Shown: piece by piece, positions 32,080-40,232 of the stretch | How the letters are laid out: every line of letters begins with the position of its first letter | Position numbering within the stretch: the first letter of the stretch is position 1 | NCBI GenBank assembly: GCA_963841405.1 | Contig: CAWJCM010000004.1 | Coordinates: 243,384-307,383, forward strand | DNA length: 64,000 nt | DNA from: DATBLE01 sp963841405 | GTDB lineage: Bacteria > Actinomycetota > Thermoleophilia > Gaiellales > Gaiellaceae | Direction of reading: 5' to 3' | Position numbers and translations under genes: made by a program | Notes under the pieces: model-generated | Databases searched by the model: none | What the model was told of the DNA's origin: nothing | Seen by the model: only the letters and a program-made list of their open reading frames with translations

Positions 32080-33477
32080 CTAACCATTCCCGTCGTCAGA
32101 CGGGAATGGTCTAAGCATCCTGCGCAGGATCTTCCCAGACGGGCTCTTCGGGAGCTCCGACACGAAGCGGTACTCGCGCGGGCGCTTGAAGCGGGCGAGC
32201 GTGTCGGAGGCGAGGCAGTGGGCGTCGAGCTCCTCCTCGGTCGCGCCTTCGGCGACGACGACCGCGACCACCCGGTGGCCGAGCCGCTCGTCGGGCGCGC
32301 CCACGACGGCGACCTCGCGCACGCCCGGGTGCCGGGCGAGCACGTCCTCGACTTCGAGTGGATGGATGTTCTCGCCGCCCGAGACGATCATGTCGTCGAG
32401 GCGGCCATCGAGCCAGAGGTCGCCGTCCTCGTCCAGCCGGCCGACGTCGCCGGTGTGGTACCAGCCGTTGCGGATGGCCGCGGTGTCGGCGTCCGGCCGG
32501 TTCCAGTAACCGGCGAACGCCTCGTCGGAGGACATGTGGCAGAGGACCTCGCCGTTCTCGCCGAGCCGCAGCTGCGCGTTCAGCGCCGGCCTGCCGGCGC
32601 AGCCGGGCTTGGCCGCCTGGTCGCGGTGGATCGAGTAGGTGTAGATCTCCGTCGAGCCGTAGTGGTTGACGAACAGCCTCGGCGAGAACGCCCCCAGGCA
32701 CCGCTCCACGAGCGCGCCCGTCATCGCCGCGCCCGCGTAGGCGATCGTCTCCACCGAGGAGAGATCGAACTCGCCTCGACGCGGGTGCGAGACCAGGTCG
32801 TGGTAGAGCGTGGGCGCGAGGTAGAGCGAGCTGATCCGCTCGCGCTCGATCAGCTCGAGCGCGGCTCCCGGGTCCCACTCGGGCTGGCACACGTAGCAGC
32901 CGCCGACCAGGTGCATCGCGAGCAACGAGTGCATGCCCATCGTGTGGTAGAGCGGCATCGCGCCCAGCGTCCGGTCGCCCCAGCGTGAGCTCTGGTGGAC
33001 GACCTGCGACAACGCCCCCGCCCGGTCGGCGCGGTGCGAGCGCGGGACGCCCTTCGGGCGGCCGGTCGTGCCCGAGGTGTAGAGCATCAGCGACTCGTCC
33101 TCGTCGCGGGTCTCCAGCGAGCCGGGATGCTCCTCGCCGAGCAACACTTCGAGGTCGACGTCCGCCTCGAGGAACAGCGCCGCCCCCGAGTCCTCGCGGC
33201 AGTACGCGAGCTCCGCAGCCGAGACCCGCGGCGAGAGCGGGACGTACGTCGCCCCGCGCCACTGGCAGGCCCAGTAGAGCTCCACCGACTCGCGCCGGCA
33301 GCGGACGACGGCCGCCAGCCGGTCGCCCGGCCGTAGCCCTTGCCGTTCGAGTCCGCCGGCGAGCCGGGCCGCCCGACTGCGCAGCTCTGCGTACGTGAGC
33401 CGCGTTCCGCCGTCCACGACCGCCTCTGAGTCCGGGTGCCGCTCGGCCGCGTAGAGGAGGCTGAGCGCGAGGTTCAC
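32080..33477 (-). CDS. AMP-binding acyl-CoA synthetase
   Basis: 465 residues from GTG 33477 (GTGA overlap with the kinase stop). Motifs: LMLYTSGTTGRPKGVPRSH, NHYGSTEIYTY, YHTGDVGRLDEDGDLWLDGR and the C-terminal KSPSGKILRRM with the catalytic Lys. A short N-terminus and MGMHSLL, CYVCQPEWDP segments resemble benzoate/4-chlorobenzoate-type CoA ligases, but the substrate is not defined. It supplies CoA esters for the downstream enoyl-CoA hydratase. Confidence 0.92.
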   Translation of the reverse strand: MNLALSLLYAAERHPDSEAVVDGGTRLTYAELRSRAARLAGGLERQGLRPGDRLAAVVRCRRESVELYWACQWRGATYVPLSPRVSAAELAYCREDSGAALFLEADVDLEVLLGEEHPGSLETRDEDESLMLYTSGTTGRPKGVPRSHRADRAGALSQVVHQSSRWGDRTLGAMPLYHTMGMHSLLAMHLVGGCYVCQPEWDPGAALELIERERISSLYLAPTLYHDLVSHPRRGEFDLSSVETIAYAGAAMTGALVERCLGAFSPRLFVNHYGSTEIYTYSIHRDQAAKPGCAGRPALNAQLRLGENGEVLCHMSSDEAFAGYWNRPDADTAAIRNGWYHTGDVGRLDEDGDLWLDGRLDDMIVSGGENIHPLEVEDVLARHPGVREVAVVGAPDERLGHRVVAVVVAEGATEEELDAHCLASDTLARFKRPREYRFVSELPKSPSGKILRRMLRPFPSDDGNG

Positions 33478-34214
33478 CGGAGCGAGTCTAGAGCGGCCCG
33501 GTTTGCCCGGACGAGTGCTGCCGCGAGATCGTCTCCCTGGGCGAGACCAACGAGCAAAGTGGCCGCGAATGCATCGCCGGATCCCGGTGCATCGTCCGCC
33601 GTCGCCGGAGGCACGGCGCATTCGAGCCGACCGTCCAGGACCGCGATCGCGCCCTGCGCACCGAGGGTGACGCAGGCAAGCCGTCGCCCCCGGGCCAGGC
33701 TGCGCGCCGCCTCCGTCGGCTGCAGACCAGTCAGCCGCCCGGAGGTCTCCTCGTTCGCGACCACCGCGTTGCCGCCGGGCGGCAGCTCCGAGAGCCGCGC
33801 CGCGTCCAGCGCGATCCACGCGGCCTCGGCCGAGGCGAGCACCTCGGCGGCGTGTGGCAGGTAGCCCGAGACGAGGACGACGTCCGCTGCCGCCGGCTCG
33901 AGAGGGCCCGGCCGGTGGGAGTCGCCACGGTCGACGCGGATCTCGCCGTCCGCCAGCAGGAACGTGCCGGTCACCCCCTCGACCGAGACCAGCGGACGGA
34001 CGCCGTGCGCCTCCAGCTCGCGGACGATCATCCGGCCGGCAGCGTCGTCGCCGACCGTGCCGATCACGGATGCCTCGGCGCCAGCCGCAAGTGCCGCGAC
34101 CGCAGCGTTGAACGCCGACCCGGCCGGCCGCAGGCGGATGCGGGCGCCGTGCCCGGCGCCCGCGGCGACCACGTCGACGAGGAGCTCGCCGACCGCGACA
34201 AAACGCACCGCCAT
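33474..34214 (-). CDS. PfkB-family carbohydrate kinase
   Basis: 246 residues, a short ribokinase-like kinase. It has RPAGSAFNAAVAALAAGAEAS (sugar binding), ANEETSGRLTG and the C-terminal anion-hole/catalytic motif ADDAPGSGDAFAATLL with the catalytic Asp. Phosphorylates a sugar or related alcohol with ATP. It is shorter than ribokinase (~300 aa), lacking part of the lid. First gene of the kinase-ligase-hydratase operon. Confidence 0.85.
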   Translation of the reverse strand: MAVRFVAVGELLVDVVAAGAGHGARIRLRPAGSAFNAAVAALAAGAEASVIGTVGDDAAGRMIVRELEAHGVRPLVSVEGVTGTFLLADGEIRVDRGDSHRPGPLEPAAADVVLVSGYLPHAAEVLASAEAAWIALDAARLSELPPGGNAVVANEETSGRLTGLQPTEAARSLARGRRLACVTLGAQGAIAVLDGRLECAVPPATADDAPGSGDAFAATLLVGLAQGDDLAAALVRANRAALDSLR

Positions 34215-34226
34215 GTCGCGGCGAGG

Positions 34227-34430
34227 TTACGCCGGCCGGTACGCGAACGGATGGTTGAAGACGTCGAGCGCGTTGTCCGCGCGAGCGGCGATCTCGAAGT
34301 GCTCGTCGGTGCGCCAGTCGTCGACGACGACCGTCAGCTCGCCGTCGTCCGCGCCCCAGAGCAGGCTGACCTCGAACCCGTCGCCGATGCGATGGTCCAG
34401 CTCGCGCCGCTCCCGTTCGACCGTCTCCAT
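34227..34430 (-). CDS. Small conserved hypothetical protein, 67 aa
   Basis: Starts METVERERRELDHRIGDGFE and continues with VSLLWGADDGELTVVVDD, ending DVFNHPFAYRPA. The pattern 'VxLLW...-V.V.D...F.....ALDxFxHPFAY' recurs in small actinobacterial proteins of unknown function, as far as I recall. A GTG three codons upstream is an alternative start. Confidence 0.65.
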   Translation of the reverse strand: METVERERRELDHRIGDGFEVSLLWGADDGELTVVVDDWRTDEHFEIAARADNALDVFNHPFAYRPA

Positions 34431-34493
34431 TGCACTCACAGTGCCACAGGGGGTGTTCGCTGGGAAGGAGCAGACCGTGAAGGTTGTGTTAAC

Positions 34494-35987
34494 TCAGGCG
34501 GCCAGCGCGCCGAGCTTGCCGCTCAGGTAGCGCAGGTACGGCCCGGAGTCGAGGCTGCCGCCGACCACCCGCTCAAGCGTCTCCTGCGGCGTGAACTTGC
34601 GGCCGTGGCGCCAGAGCTTCTCGCGTAGCCAGCCGGTCAAGGGAGTCAGGTCGCCGCGTGCCACGTGCTCCATCAGGTTCGGCTCGTCCTCGAGCACCTT
34701 CTCCCAGATCTGCACGGAGATGACGTTGCCGAGGGCATACGTCGGGAAGTAGCCGATCGTCCCGCGCGACCAGTGGACGTCCTGCAGCACGCCGTGCGCG
34801 TCGTCGGGCACGTCCACGCCGAGGTACTGCTTCATCCGCTCGTTCCAGACCCCGGGCAGGTCGGCCGGCGCCACCGTCCCGGCCATCAGCTCCTGCTCGA
34901 GCTCGAAGCGGAGGATGATGTGCAGGCTGTAGGTCGCCTCGTCGGCCTCGATCCGGATCAGCGAAGGCTGCACCTTGTTGATCGCGCCGTGGAACTCCTC
35001 GAGCTCGACCCCGCCGAACTGGTCGGGGAACAGGCGCTGCGCCTCCGGGTAGGCCCAGCTCCACCACTCGAGGCTGCGGCCGACGAGGTTCTCGAACATC
35101 CGGCTCTGCGACTCGTGCAGGGCGAGCGAGGTCCCACGGCAGAGCGGGGTCCGCTCCAGCGCCGGGTCGACGTTGTGCTCGTAGAGGGCATGACCGCCCT
35201 CGTGCATGGCCGCGAACACGCCGCGCATCTCGTGCTCCGGGTAGTAGGTGGTCATCCGGATGTCCGTCGTGGCGAACGAGGTCGCGAACGGGTGCGCCAC
35301 CGGGTCGATCCGCCACGTGTCCTCGCGGAAGCCGAACCGCGAGAGCAGGACTTTCTGCATCTGCCGCTGGGCCTCCACCGGGAAGTGGCCGCGGAGACAG
35401 GAGTCGTCGACGTCCTGCTCCGAGGCCTCGGCGACGATCGGGACGAGGCCGTCGCGGAGCTCCGCGAACACCTTGCGCACCTCCGCGGTCTTCATCCCCT
35501 GCTCGAAGTCGTCGAGCAGCGCGTCATACGGCTCGTCGGCCTCGAAGCAGGCCGCGTACTCGCGGCAGAGCTCGACATTCCGCTCCAGGTGCGGGCGGAA
35601 GAGCTCGAAGTCGTTCGTGCGGCGGGCCTCCACCCAGACGGGGAAGGCCTCTGCCCCGGCGCGCGCCTGCGCCTCACGCAGCTCGCCGGGCACGCGGAGC
35701 TCCTTGTCGCGGTCGCGCCGGGTGACACGGATCAGGCTCGCCTCGTCCGAGTCGTGGTCGAGCGACTCCTCGTACGGACGGAGCTCCTCCAGCAGCTCGC
35801 CGAGCTTCTCGGACACGATCTGCTCGTGGACAACCCTGGAGACGGTGGCGAGCTGCTGGGCCCGAACGCCTCCGCCAGCGGCCGGCATCATCGTCTGCTG
35901 GTCCCACGCGGCGATCGCGCCCAGCTTGGCCAGATCCCAGGCCTCGGCCAGGCGGTCGCGCAGGTCGGCGTAGCGGACGTCGGTCAT
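34494..35987 (-). CDS. M32-family (Taq-type) carboxypeptidase
   Basis: A 497-residue zinc metallocarboxypeptidase. The HExxH motif is AAMHEGGHALYEHN, the third ligand Glu is in LALHESQSRMFENLVGRS, and IRIEADEATYSLHIILRFE plus GTIGYFPTYALGN are family blocks. Cytosolic enzyme that removes C-terminal residues from peptides. Stands alone, ended upstream by the 36032 stem-loop. Confidence 0.96.
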   Translation of the reverse strand: MTDVRYADLRDRLAEAWDLAKLGAIAAWDQQTMMPAAGGGVRAQQLATVSRVVHEQIVSEKLGELLEELRPYEESLDHDSDEASLIRVTRRDRDKELRVPGELREAQARAGAEAFPVWVEARRTNDFELFRPHLERNVELCREYAACFEADEPYDALLDDFEQGMKTAEVRKVFAELRDGLVPIVAEASEQDVDDSCLRGHFPVEAQRQMQKVLLSRFGFREDTWRIDPVAHPFATSFATTDIRMTTYYPEHEMRGVFAAMHEGGHALYEHNVDPALERTPLCRGTSLALHESQSRMFENLVGRSLEWWSWAYPEAQRLFPDQFGGVELEEFHGAINKVQPSLIRIEADEATYSLHIILRFELEQELMAGTVAPADLPGVWNERMKQYLGVDVPDDAHGVLQDVHWSRGTIGYFPTYALGNVISVQIWEKVLEDEPNLMEHVARGDLTPLTGWLREKLWRHGRKFTPQETLERVVGGSLDSGPYLRYLSGKLGALAA

Positions 35988-36031
35988 CGGGCGGAACCTT
36001 ACGCCCTCGCCTGTTCTCGACGCCGGCTCAC

Positions 36032-36066
36032 GCAGAAGGAGCGGGCCGTTGGCCCGCTCCTTCTGC
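36032..36066. terminator. Perfect 16-bp stem-loop
   Basis: GCAGAAGGAGCGGGCC (36032-36047), loop GTT, and its complement GGCCCGCTCCTTCTGC (36051-36066). It lies 15 nt after the stop of the second SRPPD gene on the minus strand and before the M32 start, a place expected for a terminator, although no U tract follows. Confidence 0.65.
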
Positions 36067-36081
36067 TCGCGGAGGCGAACT

Positions 36082-36603
36082 TCAGGCGGTCTGCACGCGA
36101 TGGCGCAGTTGCCGGCCCATCAGCAGGACAGCTCCGAGGAGGAGCACCAGCCCCAGCCCGCTGCCGATCCCGATCGCCCAGGAGCCCCAGTTGAACCCAT
36201 TGGACCCACCGGTCGACGCCGGGGCGTACCGCACGGCCAGCGCCGTGTCGCTGACGTCCGGCGGCCGCGAGACGGACGCCGCGCCCGAGGACAGGTCGTT
36301 GGCGTGTACGGCTGCGTACCGCTCGACTACGTCCGGGGCTGCCTGCAGCTGCCCGTAGGCCGTTGCGATGCCCTGCCAGCGCAGGCCGTCGGCCCTGAGC
36401 CCAGCCGCCGTCGGCGCGTAGAGCGCCGTGGTCGCGTCCTGGACGTCGGGCGGGCGCGAAACGGGTGCCGCGACAGTGGCGGCGCCGTTGTCCTGGGGAT
36501 CAATCACGGGGATCGCGACCGCTGCCGAGGCCGTCACGCCGGCCACGACTGCGCCGAGAACCACCAGCCTGCCGAATCGGTTGAGGGGGTTGGAATGCCG
36601 CAT
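36082..36603 (-). CDS. Secreted, C-terminally anchored SRPPD-repeat protein (paralogue 2)
   Basis: 173 residues with AGGAGG six bases before the ATG. N-terminal signal helix (FGRLVVLGAVVAGVTASAAV), VSRPPDVQDATTALYAP, AAPDVVERYAAVHANDLSSG, a second SRPPDVSDTALAVRYAP, then GFNWGSWAIGIGSGLGLVLL and a basic tail. Same order of elements as the protein at 13709, but the motif reads SRPPDV. Unknown function. It diverges from the SARP-like regulator. Confidence 0.8.
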   Translation of the reverse strand: MRHSNPLNRFGRLVVLGAVVAGVTASAAVAIPVIDPQDNGAATVAAPVSRPPDVQDATTALYAPTAAGLRADGLRWQGIATAYGQLQAAPDVVERYAAVHANDLSSGAASVSRPPDVSDTALAVRYAPASTGGSNGFNWGSWAIGIGSGLGLVLLLGAVLLMGRQLRHRVQTA

Positions 36604-36669
36604 CTTCGCCTCCTGTTCTCCCGGGCCGCTTCCTGCGGCCCCTTCGACAACAAAGACCCGGGGACGGCT

Positions 36670-36689
36670 AACGATCGGTAACGATCGGG
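36670..36689. promoter_or_regulatory. Tandem TAACGATCGG repeat in a divergent promoter region
   Basis: Two exact 10-bp copies side by side (36670-36679, 36680-36689), followed by GGTTACGCG. It lies in the 160-bp region between the SRPPD gene and the SARP-like regulator. SARP-type regulators bind short direct repeats spaced about one helical turn apart, so this is a candidate autoregulatory operator. Confidence 0.5.
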
Positions 36690-36763
36690 TTACGCGACGC
36701 TTTTCCGCGCGGCCCGAAGCGGTTAACGTCGCCGCATCACCGACATCCCCACCGGAAGGCGGT

Positions 36764-37885
36764 ATGGAGTTCCGGATCCTCGGCCCGCTGGAGGTGATCT
36801 CCGACGGGCAGGCGCTCGATCTCGGCGGAGCGAAGCAGCGCGCGCTCCTCGCCGTGCTGCTCATCCATCCGAACCAGGTCGTGTCCCGGGACCGGCTGAT
36901 CGACGCTCTCTGGGAGGAAAGCCCGCCGGACACCGCCCGGAAGGCGCTGCAGGTGCACGTCTCCAGGCTCAGGGCGCAGCTGGGCCGGGACCGGATCGCG
37001 ACCAGGCCGCCCGGCTACGCGATCCGGGTCGAGCCGGGCGAGCTCGACGCCGACCGGTTCGAGGGGCTCGCCGGCGAAGGGGGCCGGCGGCTGGTCGACG
37101 CCCTCGCACTGTGGCGTGGCCCGCCGCTCGCGGATGTCGCGGACGCCCGCTTCGCCCGACAGGAGATCGGAAGGCTGGAGGAACGGCGGCTGGCCGTGCT
37201 CGAGGAGCGAATCGAGGCCGACCTCGCCCTCGGCCGCCACACGGAGCTGATCGCGGAGCTCGAGTCGCTGGCCGCCGAGCAGCCGCTGCGCGAGCGGCTC
37301 CGGGCTCTGTTGATGGTCGCGCTCTACCGGTCGGGACGGCAGGCCGAGGCGCTGGCCGTCTACCCGGACGCCCGGCGGACGCTCGTCGACGAGCTCGGCA
37401 TCGATCCGGGCCCAGAGCTCCGGGACCTCCACCAGCGGATGCTCAACCAGGATCCCGCTTTCGACGTGCACGGCGGCGCTGTCGAGTCGGCGGCGACCGC
37501 GGCTGGAAACCCAGCGATCGGTGACCGCCTGAGAATGCTCTCGGGCGAGTGCAGGCGTGTCCTCTCGCTGGCGTCCGTGCTCGGGCAGGAGTTCGGGCTC
37601 GTCGCGCTCGAGCGGGTCGCGGACTACACCGGCATCGACCGGCTACTGCTGGTGCTCGACGAAGCCATGGGGGCGCGGATCGTCGAGCAGGTTCCCGGGT
37701 CGCTGGGCTTGCTGCGCTTCGTGCACGCCTCCGAGCGCGAGACGCTGTACGGGGAGATTCCCGCCGCGCACCGGGCGCGCCTGCACGGCCGCGCGGCCGA
37801 GGTGCTGGAGGCGCTCTATACGGTCGACCCCGAGCCTCACCGGGCCGAGGTGGCGTACCACCACGCGCTGGCCGGGAAGGGATGA
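36764..37885 (+). CDS. SARP/BTAD-family transcriptional regulator lacking the ATPase core
   Basis: 373 residues. N-terminal OmpR-like winged helix (MEFRILGPLEVISDG, KQRALLAVLLIHPNQVVSRD, RKALQVHVSRLRAQLG), then the BTAD helical domain (DLALGRHTELIAELESLAAE, RSGRQAEALAVYPDARRTL, GIDPGPELRDLHQRML). After residue ~250 it jumps to CRRVLSLASVLGQEFGLVAL and RFVHASERETLYGEIPAAHR, which normally follow the P-loop ATPase of AfsR-like proteins. The Walker motifs and the TPR tail are absent. Start fixed by GGAAGG before ATG. Confidence 0.87.
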   Translation: MEFRILGPLEVISDGQALDLGGAKQRALLAVLLIHPNQVVSRDRLIDALWEESPPDTARKALQVHVSRLRAQLGRDRIATRPPGYAIRVEPGELDADRFEGLAGEGGRRLVDALALWRGPPLADVADARFARQEIGRLEERRLAVLEERIEADLALGRHTELIAELESLAAEQPLRERLRALLMVALYRSGRQAEALAVYPDARRTLVDELGIDPGPELRDLHQRMLNQDPAFDVHGGAVESAATAAGNPAIGDRLRMLSGECRRVLSLASVLGQEFGLVALERVADYTGIDRLLLVLDEAMGARIVEQVPGSLGLLRFVHASERETLYGEIPAAHRARLHGRAAEVLEALYTVDPEPHRAEVAYHHALAGKG

Positions 37886-37886
37886 G

Positions 37887-38198
37887 TCAGGCCACGCGCC
37901 TCTTGGCGGCGTCGATCTGATCCGGCGAGGGCCCGCCTGATTCGAGTGCCCGGAAGGCGTCCAGCACCGCCCGCGGATCGCGGCGATGTCGCTTCGCCGC
38001 CAGCGTCAGCGGTTCGTGGAACGCACCGCCGCAGTGTGCGCACGGGAGCGCCAGGGTCGACATCAGCCTGCCCGCTTCGCCGTCCGGGTACATCCGCAGC
38101 AGCTCGACGATCGTCGTCGAGCCCTTCACCTCGCGGGAGACGGGGCGATCCGGCGCGGTTCCGCGAGCGATGAGGCCGATCACGCGCTGCTGGGTCAC
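37887..38198 (-). CDS. DUF1858-like putative redox protein with CxxC
   Basis: 103 residues from GTG 38198. The central STTIVELLRMYPDGEAGRL followed by LALPCAHCGGAFHEPLTLAA looks like the DUF1858 'hybrid-cluster-associated disulfide' domain with its CxxC. It is convergent with the SARP-like gene, one base from its stop. Function unknown; the Cys pair suggests redox or metal binding. Confidence 0.68.
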   Translation of the reverse strand: MTQQRVIGLIARGTAPDRPVSREVKGSTTIVELLRMYPDGEAGRLMSTLALPCAHCGGAFHEPLTLAAKRHRRDPRAVLDAFRALESGGPSPDQIDAAKRRVA

Positions 38199-38293
38199 GC
38201 ACCCCAGTGTAGGTCGGCGTTCCAGGACCGCGGCGTCGCGGAGCTGAAGGGCGTTCCGGGCGAGTGGCGCTGTTTGCCGTCGAGCGCTGAGCG

Positions 38294-39697
38294 CTAGGCG
38301 TGCGCTTCCTGCGGGAAGCGGAGCGGCTCGGCGTCCATCCGCACCATGTTGCGCGGCAGCTGGTAGCGCGCGAACGGGAGCACGACGACTTTCGCCTCCG
38401 GCCCGTGGCGCTCCATCGCCTCGGCGAACGCCTGCTCCAGTGACGTGGTCGCGTCCATGCCGATGTCCGCGGCCATCTCGAGGTTCTCCTCCAGCGTGAC
38501 CAGCTTCAGGTGCTTGCGGGTCATCACCTCGTAGATCGGCACCCAGATGCACCCCGCCCACATCTGGATGACGCGGCCGTGGATGTCGCGCAGCACCTGC
38601 TGGTAGTTCTCGGGCGTCGGCGGCATGTAGGGCTTCATCAGGTCCATCAGGGCCAGGCCGGGGAAGTCGCCGACCGCGGTGTTGACGCCGGGCGAGGGCG
38701 AGGTGTAGATGAGGGTGCCGCCGTCGCGCAGCACGAAGTCGGCCGACATGCACCCCCAGCCGGTGTGGAAGAACAGGTGGTCGGTCGGCGCGAACACGCC
38801 GCAGATCGCGATGTCGGCCTGCTCCCCGGGATGCTCGTAGGCGTAGATCTCGTTGAAGCGCTCGATCGCGCGGCGGTGCGCGTCCGGATGCGCACCGAAG
38901 ATGCACTCGATCACGCGGCCGCGCGTGTCGAGGACGACGTTCATCGTGCACTGGAGGCCGCACATGGTCGCGACCTCGTCGATGTCGGAGCGCATCGGCC
39001 CGGCGTAGGCGCCGTAGTGCGTCTGGGGCGAGGGGACGAACGCGCAGTGGTTCGACTCGATCGTCTCGTCCGACACGACGCCCGGCAGGATCAGCTTGCC
39101 GCCGCCGCCCGCGCCCCAGTGGTTGGCCTGCGCCTGGCCGATCGTGATCTTCAGGTCGCACTCGGCCACCGCTGTCATCAGCCAGACCGGCGTGCCGCGT
39201 GACGACACCCCAACGTAGGTGTACGCCTCGGCGTTGCGCGGCTCGTTCTGATGGAACTCGATCCCGAGCCGCTCCATCCGGTCGAGGTTCTCGCGACCGA
39301 TCTTCTGCTCGATGTCCGACTCGGACATCGGGAAGACCTTGCCGTTCGCGCACGCGACCACGGCCGGCTTCCCTGCCGCCTCGATCGCGTCGAGGACGGC
39401 GGGCAGCAGTCGCGACTGCGGCGTCGGCCTGAACTGGTTGTCGATGACTACCGCGAGCTTGGTCGCGCCGGCGAGCAGCTCGGAGAAGCGCGGCCCCGAC
39501 ACGGGTGACTCGAGTGCGGCGCGCGCGGCGTCGGTCGCGTCGGCGACCGGGTCGGGCTCGTCGGGATAGATCGCCGCGAGCAGGTTCCCGTCCGGGACCT
39601 CCAGCTCGAGCTCCTCGCGGTACACCTTCGACTCGTCGCCCGAGGCGCCGATCGTCAGCGGGTCGAGCGACTCGTAGGGGATCGTCAGGCGAGCCAC
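38294..39697 (-). CDS. LarA-family (DUF2088) nickel-pincer racemase-like protein
   Basis: 467 residues. It has the LarA N-terminal DUF2088 domain with VVIDNQFRPTPQ (the DxxRPTP loop), the lysine that carries the nickel-pincer cofactor in GAGGGGKLILPGVVS, and nearby HW. A C-terminal domain with HTGWGCMSADFVLRDGG follows. Characterised members racemise lactate or other 2-hydroxy acids. No larB, larC or larE is visible within the window. GTG start right behind a TATAGC box shared with the VOC gene. Confidence 0.85.
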   Translation of the reverse strand: MARLTIPYESLDPLTIGASGDESKVYREELELEVPDGNLLAAIYPDEPDPVADATDAARAALESPVSGPRFSELLAGATKLAVVIDNQFRPTPQSRLLPAVLDAIEAAGKPAVVACANGKVFPMSESDIEQKIGRENLDRMERLGIEFHQNEPRNAEAYTYVGVSSRGTPVWLMTAVAECDLKITIGQAQANHWGAGGGGKLILPGVVSDETIESNHCAFVPSPQTHYGAYAGPMRSDIDEVATMCGLQCTMNVVLDTRGRVIECIFGAHPDAHRRAIERFNEIYAYEHPGEQADIAICGVFAPTDHLFFHTGWGCMSADFVLRDGGTLIYTSPSPGVNTAVGDFPGLALMDLMKPYMPPTPENYQQVLRDIHGRVIQMWAGCIWVPIYEVMTRKHLKLVTLEENLEMAADIGMDATTSLEQAFAEAMERHGPEAKVVVLPFARYQLPRNMVRMDAEPLRFPQEAHA

Positions 39698-39705
39698 TCC
39701 TGGAG

Positions 39706-39713
39706 GCTATACC
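39706..39713. promoter_or_regulatory. Shared symmetric -10 element between larA-like and VOC genes
   Basis: GCTATACC reads as TATACC for the rightward VOC gene (ATG 39724) and as TATAGC for the leftward larA-like gene (GTG 39697), each 8-10 nt from the start codon. A bidirectional promoter is likely. Confidence 0.45.
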
Positions 39714-39723
39714 GTCCCGAATC

Positions 39724-40191
39724 ATGGGCGCCACCAGGATCAACCATGTCTCGATCGTCGCCGACTCGCTCGACGAGTCGGCCCGCTTCTACGAGCAGCT
39801 CTTCGGGATGGAGCGCCTTCCGACCGCGCGGTTCCCCGAGCCTGTGCTCTGGCTCCGCCTCGGCGGGCAGCAGCTGCACCTGTTCGAGAGCGACGAGGAC
39901 GCCCCGACGCCGCGCCAGCACGTCGCCTTCGACGTCGAGGACTTCGACGCGGTCTACGCGAAGGCGAAGGAGATGGGCATCCTCGACGCGCGCGCTTTCG
40001 GCTCCCCGCTGCGGAGCCACCCGGCCGGGTGGGTGCAGCTCTACCTCCGGGACCCGGCCGGGAACCTGGTCGAGATCGACTGGCCCGACGGCACGACGCT
40101 CTCCGAGGAGACGCGCGCCGACATCGTGCCGCTCGAGAGCGCGGTCGAGCAGGCCGGCGACGCCGCCCGCGCCACCCTGTTCACCCCGTAG
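39724..40191 (+). CDS. VOC-family (glyoxalase/dioxygenase fold) protein
   Basis: 155 residues with paired beta-alpha-beta-beta-beta units. Metal ligands would be His in RINHVSIVADSLDES, Glu in LHLFESDED, His in RQHVAFDVEDF and Glu in NLVEIDWPDG. It could be a lyase, isomerase or dioxygenase; the substrate is unknown. It lies just before the ABC transporter operon but has its own promoter. Confidence 0.88.
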   Translation: MGATRINHVSIVADSLDESARFYEQLFGMERLPTARFPEPVLWLRLGGQQLHLFESDEDAPTPRQHVAFDVEDFDAVYAKAKEMGILDARAFGSPLRSHPAGWVQLYLRDPAGNLVEIDWPDGTTLSEETRADIVPLESAVEQAGDAARATLFTP

Positions 40192-40194
40192 TCT

Positions 40195-40223
40195 TTGAAA
40201 GGCGTAAACCTGGCTGTTAGGGT
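40195..40223 (+). promoter_or_regulatory. Promoter of the liv-type transporter operon
   Basis: TTGAAA (40195-40200), a 17-nt spacer and TAGGGT (40218-40223). The transcript would begin near 40230, about 3 nt before the TTG start of the first permease. Confidence 0.6.
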
Positions 40224-40232
40224 CGGCCCGGG

